A DNA stretch of 64,000 bases, from the NCBI RefSeq assembly GCF_007997005.1, contig NZ_VOSL01000052.1, forward strand, positions 1 through 64,000, given 5' to 3'. Source of the DNA: Lujinxingia vulgaris. Its GTDB lineage: Bacteria; Myxococcota_A; Bradymonadia; Bradymonadales; Bradymonadaceae. This document shows, piece by piece, positions 57,781 through 64,000 of the stretch (its first letter is position 1; every line of letters starts with the position of its first letter). The notes under the pieces are model-generated. The model searched no databases, was not told the origin of the DNA, and was given only the letters and a program-made list of their open reading frames with translations. The position numbers and the translations under genes were made by a program.

Positions 57781-60114
57781 TCACCGGACCTCGCGAAATG
57801 CTTCGCGCAACACATTGATCTCGGTGGAGCGATCTTCGAAGAGCTGGTTGATGTCACGCGTGGCATCTTCCTTCCGCTGCCAGCCCACATCGAGCAGTCC
57901 CACGTGACCTCGCCGAATCAGCGCGTCAAACTCATCATCGACTTGGGTGAAGTTCCACAGCGCGATCGAAGAGACGGCGCGCTCGGTCTCCGAGCGCCAG
58001 GCGTCAAGCTCCTGCTGATAGGAGGCCAGCTCCTGACGCTCCACTTCGACGGTGGCGCGAATATCGACCACGCGCTCCTCAATGACCTGATCAATGCCCT
58101 GAAAGTACGTATTGAGTTGATCTTTGAGTTCGGGAAGCCGCCGACGTTGCTCGGCAAGCGCTAAAGCCTCGCCACGACTGGAGCTGCCGAGTCGGGCGCG
58201 CTGCTCATCGATAAGCTCTCCCAGCGCCATCAGACGGCGGTGGTAGGCCTCGCGCGCCTCGCGTTGTTGCACCAGCGTGGCGTCGCGTGCGCCGAACTGA
58301 CGCTGGACCGCCACGATCTCCTGGCTGAGCCGGGCGTGCTCCTCTTGCAGGCGACGAACTTCGTCGCGCAGGTCCTGACGAATCTGGCGCACCTTCTGAC
58401 GATCTTCGGCGCTGAATCCTTCGACCGGGTTCTGGCGAAGGTACGTATCGATCCCGTCGAGGTTGATCTCCAGGCTCTCAATATCGAAGGCTACACGCTC
58501 GAGTTCACTGTTGAGCCGACCGAAGTCTTCGCGGATCGCGCTGTTGCGGCTCTGCAACTCATCAAGTGTCTGAGGACCGTTCTGGTGCTGGGAACGCAAC
58601 GTGTCGACTTCGGCTTCCAGGGTTGCCAGACGCTGGCGCTCCGAGGGGCCCAGAACCTCTCGGGTCCCCTGAAGCTCCGCGTCGATCAGACGCGCTTCCA
58701 GCGAGATCAGCTCAGCCTCCAGCGCAATCCCCCGCTTCCAGCCCTCCGAGAGCACCGGGAACGCCTCGATATTCGACCCGTACGAGAGCATCTGCTCCAC
58801 CTCGGCCAGGGCCGCCTGGGCCTCGTCGATGTCGGCCTGCGTCAGCGAGCCGTCGGAGACCAGCTGGCGAGCGTCGGCCATCAGGGGCTCTCCCTCGACC
58901 CAGTCCGAGACCATCGCCGGCATATAGTCAGGGCGAAGCCCCTCAAGATCCTGACGAACCAGCTCCACAAAGAAGCTCTGAAGGTCAGGCTGCGACTCAA
59001 TAAAACTCACAAGCTCGGTGCGCACCGGTGTGAACGTGGCGATGATGTCGTTAAACCACAGCCGGGCCTGATCGTACTGGCGAAGCCTCATGGAGAGATC
59101 AGCCATCAGCAGCTTCGCCTCGGGAACAAAGCGCGGATCGGGATCGGAGATCAGCAGGATGTCCAGGTTACGAAGCGCTGCCTGATAGCTCTCCTTGGAG
59201 ACCAGCGACCAGGTCAGCTCGTAGAGTGAACGCTCAAAGTACGGGCTTGTTCGGGGTAGCTGCAGGTAGTGGTCAATCGCAAGATCGAACTGCCGCTCTT
59301 CATAGGCCAGACGCCCCAGCGCAAGATGTCCCAGGTCGACCACGCGGCTATCTTCCGGGGTCGAGGGGCTCTGCGCGACCAGCGTCGTGAAGACCTCTCG
59401 GGCTTCTGCGATGTCGCCGTCAGCGGCCAGGGTGACCCCCTCAAAATAGCGCGCGACCAGCGCATACTCCGCATCACGTGCCGCACGCTGGAACCAGGGC
59501 CGGGCCGCGCGGTAGCGCCCTTCCTGATAGAGCGTCTTACCACGGGTGTAGTGCAGCGCCGGGGTGACTTCCTCGAGGTTATCGAGCCGCGCGTAGAGGG
59601 CGTCGACGCCGCTGTAGTCACCGATCTCTCCGGCGATCTCCAGGAGGCGCACGATCGCCGGCTGGTAGAATCCGCCCGGCCCAAGCTCCACCACCTGGCG
59701 AAAGAAGGTCCGCGCGGCGCGAAAGCTGCGCAGCTGGTAGAGGCTATCTCCGAGCAGGTAAAGCGCCTCGCCATAGCTGTCGAACTGACGAACCTGCCGG
59801 TTATCCACCACGGCCACAAAGAGCACGCTGGCGCGGGGGTAGTCGCCCAGCAGGTAGGCGACCTTGGCGTCATTGAAGCGAGACTCCAGCCGAAAACGGC
59901 TCTCGACGACCGCCGGCACCAGGTAGCGCTCTTCGAGCTCATCGATCTGCGCGGCGATCTGGTCGACGCGCTGGCGGGCCGTCGAGGCGCCGATCTCCTC
60001 CTGAGCCGCCGCCTCCGGGACGCCCAGCAAGAGCCCGCTCAGGAGCATCAACGCTACCGCCCCCCGGGCTGTGATGAGAGGATAAACCATCGCTTGCCAA
60101 CACCTTAATCGCAT
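57781..60114 (-). CDS. Exported TPR plus coiled-coil protein
   Basis: A 777-residue exported protein with signal peptide (GAVALMLLSGLLLGVPEAAA). Residues 45-390 contain TPR-like hairpins (YGEALYLLGDSLYQLRSFRAARTFF, RYRAARPWFQRAARDAEYALVARYF). Residues about 440-690 are a long charged coiled coil (for example LEAEVDTLRSQHQNGPQTLDEL, VRRLQEEHARLSQEIVAVQ). The C-terminal segment (WNFTQVDDEFDALIRRGHVGLLDVGWQRKED) is aromatic and possibly a separate fold. It is similar in plan to the other TPR proteins but does not match a named family I know. ATG 60114 has GAGGT six bases upstream. Confidence 0.8.
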   Translation of the reverse strand: MRLRCWQAMVYPLITARGAVALMLLSGLLLGVPEAAAQEEIGASTARQRVDQIAAQIDELEERYLVPAVVESRFRLESRFNDAKVAYLLGDYPRASVLFVAVVDNRQVRQFDSYGEALYLLGDSLYQLRSFRAARTFFRQVVELGPGGFYQPAIVRLLEIAGEIGDYSGVDALYARLDNLEEVTPALHYTRGKTLYQEGRYRAARPWFQRAARDAEYALVARYFEGVTLAADGDIAEAREVFTTLVAQSPSTPEDSRVVDLGHLALGRLAYEERQFDLAIDHYLQLPRTSPYFERSLYELTWSLVSKESYQAALRNLDILLISDPDPRFVPEAKLLMADLSMRLRQYDQARLWFNDIIATFTPVRTELVSFIESQPDLQSFFVELVRQDLEGLRPDYMPAMVSDWVEGEPLMADARQLVSDGSLTQADIDEAQAALAEVEQMLSYGSNIEAFPVLSEGWKRGIALEAELISLEARLIDAELQGTREVLGPSERQRLATLEAEVDTLRSQHQNGPQTLDELQSRNSAIREDFGRLNSELERVAFDIESLEINLDGIDTYLRQNPVEGFSAEDRQKVRQIRQDLRDEVRRLQEEHARLSQEIVAVQRQFGARDATLVQQREAREAYHRRLMALGELIDEQRARLGSSSRGEALALAEQRRRLPELKDQLNTYFQGIDQVIEERVVDIRATVEVERQELASYQQELDAWRSETERAVSSIALWNFTQVDDEFDALIRRGHVGLLDVGWQRKEDATRDINQLFEDRSTEINVLREAFREVR

Positions 60115-60182
60115 CGCGCGACCTCGAATCGAGCACCACTGCACTGGCGCGCGAGCTGCGCTCGCGCTCCTACGTCTCCGGC

Positions 60183-61142
60183 TTATTCGCCGGCTGCCTC
60201 GGCCTGATCGTCTTCCAGGTCTTCGAGGTTCAGCTCAACCATCGTGACCTGACAGACCCCGTCGGGACGATCCTCGTGAGCTGTAAAGGCGTTGCCCCCC
60301 TTATAGGCCCGCACGGTGACGACGGTGGTGCGGCCCTCCTCGGCGGTGAAGTTGCAGGAGAAGCGAAGATCAAACTCGTAGCCGCGCGCATACGAGAATA
60401 CCCCGTAGCCGCTTCCCTGCAGCTCAAGATTGACCGAGACGGTGCGCGTGCCCGGGTTGACCGGCCCGCTGAAGACCTCCAACTCGTTGGCCCGGCTGAG
60501 GTTGCCGTCGCGATCCAGCTCGTTGAAGACGCGCGAGCCGTCGACGCTAAAGAGCGCGCGGCGGATGTTGTAGGCTGAGCCCAGGTCGTTCTCAAAACGA
60601 ATCACCGCGCGGCTGCCGGCGAGGTTTCCGCTGAGGATGGTCTCTTTTAACAGGACGATGCGGCTCTTTGAGCGAAAGACACGCTCTTTGAGGTCGTCGA
60701 TCTTCGTCTCCAGGTCACGCACGCGCAGGTCGTAGACCTCTTCGGGGCTCTCCCCGTCAGGGATCTCGATGCCTTCGATGCGGTCGGTGTCCATGCGCGC
60801 CTGCAGCGACTCTTCGGTGCCGGGATAATCGGTGCGCAGCTCGCGCCCGCCCGGTCCAATGACCGGCTCCGCCGCCTCCTCGCTCTCAGCGGCAGCCTGC
60901 TCCTCGGACGCGCCAGCTGCGGCCTGCTCCTCGGTCTGCCCTTCTGCGGGCTCCCCATCGGTCGGCGCGTCAGGCGCATCGCCTGCGGCCTCACCCTCGG
61001 CTGCCTCTTGCGGTGTCGACTCCGCTGACTGCGTCTCCTCCACCGGCGCCTGCTCACTCTCCTGCTGCGCCACCGCGTTGAGCGGTGCGATGCACCACAG
61101 CAACACTAAAAGGATCACGCCAGGCCACATTCGTCGTTGCAT
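60183..61142 (-). CDS. Exported protein with low-complexity linker, coiled coil and beta domain
   Basis: A 319-residue secreted protein and first gene of the TPR/motor cluster. A signal peptide (GVILLVLLWCIAPLNAVA) is followed by a long Ala/Glu/Gly/Gln/Pro-rich segment (about 27-100), a short coiled coil (DLRVRDLETKIDDLKERVFRSKSRIVLLKETIL), and a C-terminal beta-rich domain (AVIRFENDLGSAYNIRRALFSVDG, SVNLELQGSGYGVFSYARGYEFDLRF) with two cysteines. Proteins of this composition are sometimes mislabelled as dihydrolipoamide acetyltransferase because of the Ala/Pro/Glu-rich linker; no lipoyl or catalytic domain is present. ATG 61142 is chosen as giving a normal signal peptide. Confidence 0.72.
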   Translation of the reverse strand: MQRRMWPGVILLVLLWCIAPLNAVAQQESEQAPVEETQSAESTPQEAAEGEAAGDAPDAPTDGEPAEGQTEEQAAAGASEEQAAAESEEAAEPVIGPGGRELRTDYPGTEESLQARMDTDRIEGIEIPDGESPEEVYDLRVRDLETKIDDLKERVFRSKSRIVLLKETILSGNLAGSRAVIRFENDLGSAYNIRRALFSVDGSRVFNELDRDGNLSRANELEVFSGPVNPGTRTVSVNLELQGSGYGVFSYARGYEFDLRFSCNFTAEEGRTTVVTVRAYKGGNAFTAHEDRPDGVCQVTMVELNLEDLEDDQAEAAGE

Positions 61143-61192
61143 AAACGGCTTCCTCACGTCGAATTTATCTCGGTCACGCATGCACGTCCCCG

Positions 61193-61215
61193 CCACGCGT
61201 TCCACGCAAGCGTGG
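61193..61215. promoter_or_regulatory. Candidate operator with three CCACGC half-sites
   Basis: A perfect inverted repeat CCACGC-AA-GCGTGG (61202-61215) with an extra direct CCACGC nine bases before (61193-61198). It lies about 60 bases upstream of the first gene of the TPR/motor cluster. No clear sigma-70 promoter is next to it. Confidence 0.35.
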
Positions 61216-61370
61216 TTTCTCACCATCAAATCGGCTGCAGACTACTTGACCTACCGGGCGATCTCAAGAGCCCCGCCCCCGGCTTTGACGCCCCCATCGC
61301 GGGCGGCATTCACATCAATCTTCGGGCCCCAATCCATCCCGAGCCTGTGTCGAAGCTCCGCCCGCGTCAA

Positions 61371-61409
61371 GAAAAGGGCCGGCCCGGAGCGCTGCGCACT
61401 CCGGGCCGG
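61371..61409 (-). terminator. Rho-independent terminator of speE (minus strand)
   Basis: Stem CCGGCCCGGAG/CTCCGGGCCGG with a nine-base loop. On the minus strand it is followed by CCCTTTTCTT, about 30 bases after the speE stop codon. Confidence 0.8.
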
Positions 61410-61437
61410 ACAACCTACGCCCTAATGCCCCCCGGCT

Positions 61438-62283
61438 TCAACCGCGAAGCTGATCGCGCAGATACTTCGGCAACGCAAACGCCGCCCGGTGCAGATCTTC
61501 GTGGTAGTACGAGAGCTGCGCATCCAGCACCGCGACCCGCTCGGAGTCCAGCCCCTCCACCGGATGCGGCCCCTTCGAGGCGAAGGCAAATGCCCACAGC
61601 GAACCGGGGTACGTCGGCACAATCGAGGTGTAGAAATCGACGCGCTCAAACTGCTCGCGCAACATCTTGCCAACGCCGGCCACCCGCGTCGGCTGATAGA
61701 CGATCGAGTCGCTCTGCGGCACCAGAATACCGTCGGCGCGAAGCACGCGATGGCACGCCGCATAGAACTCCGGCGTAAACAGAACCACGCCCGCGTCGAC
61801 CGGGTCGGTGGAGTCGACCAGGATCACATCGAACGAGGCGTCGGGCGCATCGTTCACGTACGCCAGGCCGTCGCCAATAATGAGCTCCGCTTTGGGATGG
61901 TCAAACGCGCTGGCCACCTTCGGCAGGTGAATTTTGCACTGCTCGACGACGACCTCATCGATCTCCACCATCACCGCTTCTTCCACCTGCGGATGTTTGA
62001 CCACCTCGCGAAGCGTCCCGCCGTCACCGCCGCCGATAATAAGCACACGCCGGGGGTTGGGGTGGGCAAAGAGCGGCACGTGCGCGAGCATCTCGTGATA
62101 ACCGATCTCATCGCGTTCCGAGACGTTGATCACGCCCCCGAGCGCCAGCACCGTGCCGAACTCCGGGGTGCGGAACACGTCGACCTGCTGGTAAGGCGTC
62201 TCCTGGCTGAAGAGCCACTCGCTGACCGTGTGCTCGGTGACCGTGTTGCGGTTAAGGGGATCGCGAAAGACGATCTTGGCCAT
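61438..62283 (-). CDS. speE: Spermidine synthase
   Basis: A 281-residue aminopropyltransferase that makes spermidine from putrescine and decarboxylated S-adenosylmethionine. Evidence: the start AKIVFRDPLN and WLFSQETPYQQVDVF, the SAM-binding VLIIGGGDGGTLREVVKHP, MVEIDEVVVEQC, and the catalytic DVILVDSTDPVDAG. The C-terminal domain length is normal. ATG 62283 has GGAG six bases upstream. It is downstream of the SAM decarboxylase gene on the same strand with a 158-base gap, so the two probably form the speD-speE pathway unit, ending at a strong terminator. Confidence 0.95.
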   Translation of the reverse strand: MAKIVFRDPLNRNTVTEHTVSEWLFSQETPYQQVDVFRTPEFGTVLALGGVINVSERDEIGYHEMLAHVPLFAHPNPRRVLIIGGGDGGTLREVVKHPQVEEAVMVEIDEVVVEQCKIHLPKVASAFDHPKAELIIGDGLAYVNDAPDASFDVILVDSTDPVDAGVVLFTPEFYAACHRVLRADGILVPQSDSIVYQPTRVAGVGKMLREQFERVDFYTSIVPTYPGSLWAFAFASKGPHPVEGLDSERVAVLDAQLSYYHEDLHRAAFALPKYLRDQLRG

Positions 62284-62441
62284 GATCTTCTCCTTGTCGG
62301 ACCGGAGCTGAGCACAAACTCGCCCACACCCCGGGCGTACCCGGGGCATCAGCGCTTGCACTGCCCGAACCTCAAGCGCGCGGCGAGTCGCTCCCTTTGT
62401 TCGGAATGCGACGCCGCCGATACGCGGCTAATTGTGATGAC

Positions 62442-62849
62442 TTATCTGTCGAGATCTTCGTGAGTCACGCCGTAGGCCGAGGGCAACGTGCCCGGCGCTA
62501 CATCGAAGCAACCGCGACGAAACTCCACGGTGCTCTCACGGGTCGCCCCGAAACGCTCTTTGAGAAAGGCGTGCGCTTCCCACGGATCGATCACGGTGCC
62601 GCAGGTAAACACGTCGACCGCCGCATAGCCGTACTCCGGCCAGGTGTGAATGGTCAGGTGACTTTCGCTGATCACAACCGCCCCGCTGACACCGTGGGGG
62701 TTGAACTGGTGAAAGTTCACACAGACGATATGGGCACCCATGCTTTCGGCTGCAGCCACCATGACCTCCTCCACAAAGGAGGCGTCATTGAGTCGTTCTG
62801 CAGGGCACCCGTAATACTCGAGGATCAGTTGACGTCCGAGAGCTTCCAA
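62442..62849 (-). CDS. speD: S-adenosylmethionine decarboxylase proenzyme (SpeD/SpeH type)
   Basis: A 135-residue pyruvoyl enzyme precursor that supplies decarboxylated SAM for spermidine synthase. It is the short prokaryotic class 1B form: ALGRQLILEYYGCPAERLND at the start and VVISESHLTIHTWPEYGYAAVDVFTCG in the core, where self-cleavage between Glu and Ser in ISES creates the pyruvoyl group, with His in the active site. The start codon is TTG at 62849, supported by a GAGGT ribosome site eight bases upstream and by the family's normal N-terminus. An extended hairpin lies about 70 bases before the start. Confidence 0.94.
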   Translation of the reverse strand: MEALGRQLILEYYGCPAERLNDASFVEEVMVAAAESMGAHIVCVNFHQFNPHGVSGAVVISESHLTIHTWPEYGYAAVDVFTCGTVIDPWEAHAFLKERFGATRESTVEFRRGCFDVAPGTLPSAYGVTHEDLDR

Positions 62850-62915
62850 TTCGTTTTACCTCGTGGATGGTCGCTCCGAATCCACGCTCCGCGTTGGTCC
62901 CTTCTCGGCATCTCT

Positions 62916-62943
62916 CGAGCCGATGAGCTAGTCATCGGACTCG
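62916..62943 (-). promoter_or_regulatory. Extended hairpin upstream of speD
   Basis: CCGATGA-GCTAG-TCATCGG forms a perfect seven-base stem, extended by CGAG/CTCG with one bulged A, giving eleven pairs. It is 67 bases before the speD start and has no T run. It could be an operator dyad or an RNA element in the leader. Confidence 0.4.
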
Positions 62944-63234
62944 CCTCGAAGCGACCTCGCCAACGGAGCCTGGTCCAGAGCGAAGTTCGCTACCATCGTG
63001 CGCATAAATCACCGTGGTGTGAGTTCACTCGCGTCTCCAACCGCAGCCTGGCGAGGGCATGCCCTGAAGACTGGCTTCGCCCCCTGTCTGGCTTGTCTTA
63101 CGTCTCCCGACGTCGAGCTTCTGCCACGCCCGCTTGGGTAGGGCGTGTGGCTCCGGGACCGGCCAACAGGGTTTGGGTGTCGCTACCGAAAAATTCACCG
63201 CCCGAAAGCGGGCCGCAATTACTAACATCTTCGC

Positions 63235-63264
63235 TTGGAAAATCAAGCCCGAAGCATCTATCTT
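63235..63264 (+). promoter_or_regulatory. Possible sigma-70 promoter of the family X polymerase gene
   Basis: TTGGAA, an 18-base spacer and TATCTT in an AT-rich patch about 75 bases before the start codon. The match is moderate. Confidence 0.35.
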
Positions 63265-63336
63265 GCCCGAAATTTTGCTCGCACGGCGGCCGAACCTCAC
63301 GCCCCGACGCGTTCTGCGACTGTATGGAGTCCCCCT

Positions 63337-64000
63337 ATGAACAACCGTGATTACGCCCGCGTCCTTCAGGAGATCGCCCAGCTGATGGAGATCGGCGGCG
63401 AAAACCGCTTTAAAATCCGCGCCTTCGAGAACGCCACACGCACCGTCGAGACGTTGCCCGAGGAGCTCGATCAGATCATGGAGCGCGGTGAGCTCGAAGA
63501 CCTCAAAGGCATCGGCTCCAGCATCGCCAACGATCTTCGTCAGATCCGCGAGCGAGGCACCTGCGACATCCATCAAGCGCTGCTGGAGCGCCTGGATCCC
63601 GGACTTCTCGACATGCTCAAAGTCCAGGGGTTGGGGCCCAAACGCATCAAGCTCGTCTACAAGGAGCTGGGCGTCTCCAACCTCGACGCGCTCAAAGAGG
63701 CCGCCGAAGCCGGCCGCCTCCGAGAGCTTAAGGGCCTGGGCGCAAAAACCGAGGAAAAAGTGCTCGCCGAGATCGAGCGCCTGGCCCAGGGAGGCGATCG
63801 CGCGCCGCTGCCTCAGGCCCGCCGCGTGGCCGAATCGCTGCGCGATCACCTCGACGCCCTGCCCCAGACCATCCGCGTGGCGATCGCCGGCTCGCTGCGT
63901 CGCGGCCGAGAGACCATCGGGGACATCGACCTGCTCGTCTCCACCGACGATCCGGCGCCGATTCACCAGGCCTTTGTCGCGTTGGCCGAAGTCAAAGAGA
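63337..64000 (+). CDS. polX: DNA polymerase family X (PolX), N-terminal part, cut by window end
   Basis: The first 221 residues of a bacterial PolX-type polymerase used in gap filling and base excision repair. The start (MNNRDYARVLQEIAQLMEIGGENRFKI, seen as the YARVLQEIAQLMEI helix) is the 8-kDa-like domain. Helix-hairpin-helix elements follow: LKGIGSSIANDL, VQGLGPKRIKLV and LKGLGAKTEEKV. The nucleotidyltransferase motif AGSLRRGRETIGDIDLLV gives GS and the first catalytic Asp pair (GDID). The ATG at 63337 has GGAG upstream. The rest of the palm, and the usual C-terminal PHP exonuclease domain, would lie beyond the window. Confidence 0.93.
   Translation, partial: MNNRDYARVLQEIAQLMEIGGENRFKIRAFENATRTVETLPEELDQIMERGELEDLKGIGSSIANDLRQIRERGTCDIHQALLERLDPGLLDMLKVQGLGPKRIKLVYKELGVSNLDALKEAAEAGRLRELKGLGAKTEEKVLAEIERLAQGGDRAPLPQARRVAESLRDHLDALPQTIRVAIAGSLRRGRETIGDIDLLVSTDDPAPIHQAFVALAEVKE

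Larger units (their letters stand above)
62850..63336. other. Divergent region between speD and the polymerase gene
   Basis: No gene is evident over 487 bases. It holds an extended hairpin at 62916-62943 in the speD leader direction and a possible sigma-70 promoter (63235-63264) for the polymerase gene. The last 150 bases are more AT-rich than the surroundings. Confidence 0.4.

Noticed and set aside
60183-61142. Dihydrolipoamide acetyltransferase
   Set aside because: Only an Ala/Glu/Pro-rich linker is similar; lipoyl, subunit-binding and catalytic domains are absent and there is a signal peptide.
63025-63966. Minus-strand open frame of 313 codons at the right end
   Set aside because: The plus strand there encodes the start of a family X polymerase with helix-hairpin-helix and GS...GDID motifs; the minus frame has no recognisable domain.

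Overview
The window is a high-GC chromosomal segment from a predatory or social-type deltaproteobacterium; the closest match in style is Myxococcota/Bradymonadales. I base this on the mix of FHA-domain sigma-54 activators, Ser/Thr kinase, PEGA and von Willebrand A (VWA) lipoproteins with Asp-rich linkers, an AglRQS/Glt-like envelope motor cluster, and an OPX/beta-barrel polysaccharide export pair. The genus is an inference. Genes are dense, often overlap by 4 to 10 bases, and convergent pairs are separated by strong GC hairpins flanked by A and T runs.

Layout. 1-6.8 kb: end of a PEGA protein, an FHA/sigma-54 activator, a dolichyl-phosphate-mannose-type glycosyltransferase, an aldehyde dehydrogenase, a VWA lipoprotein and a tail-anchored protein. 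7.2-9.85 kb: a cheB-cheR pair without other che genes, followed by a possible structured RNA. 10-24.1 kb: housekeeping and hypothetical genes (helical-repeat protein, calcium-repeat VWA lipoprotein, DksA-like protein, GNAT acetyltransferase with a terminator-like leader, PcrA/UvrD helicase, NAD isocitrate dehydrogenase, TPR protein, M48 protease and small proteins). The convergent gap after the helicase holds two unrelated tandem repeat arrays (23 bp x10 and about 32 bp x4.5).

24.2-34.2 kb: a heavy-metal resistance operon with visibly lower GC and different codon use: BlaI-type repressor, M56 membrane protease, CzcC/CzcB/CzcA-type tripartite efflux pump and a P1B-4-type ATPase, all behind one near-consensus sigma-70 promoter. 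The repressor/protease pair resembles BlaI/BlaR1 without the beta-lactam sensor domain, suggesting proteolytic control of metal efflux.

34.3-45.4 kb: ettA, a double cyclic-nucleotide-binding protein, a HAD-like protein, a degenerate sigma-54-type AAA+ protein, hypothetical membrane and lipoproteins, a run of five small membrane proteins (Holin-X-like, DUF3618, DUF883-like, unknown, YtxH), and a membrane Ser/Thr kinase.

45.6-61.1 kb (minus strand): the most striking region. In order of transcription it encodes a coiled-coil secreted protein, three large TPR proteins (resembling GltD and GltE of Myxococcus), a small secreted protein, a TolQ/ExbB-type motor protein, two ExbD/TolR-type proteins (one with the proton-carrying Asp replaced by Asn), an FHA/TonB-like protein with GltG architecture, then, behind its own sigma-70-like promoter, an unknown secreted protein, an outer-membrane beta-barrel and a short OPX lipoprotein. 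It resembles a gliding or spore-coat motor joined to a polysaccharide exporter. 61.4-64 kb: speD-speE polyamine genes and the start of a family X DNA polymerase that runs off the window.
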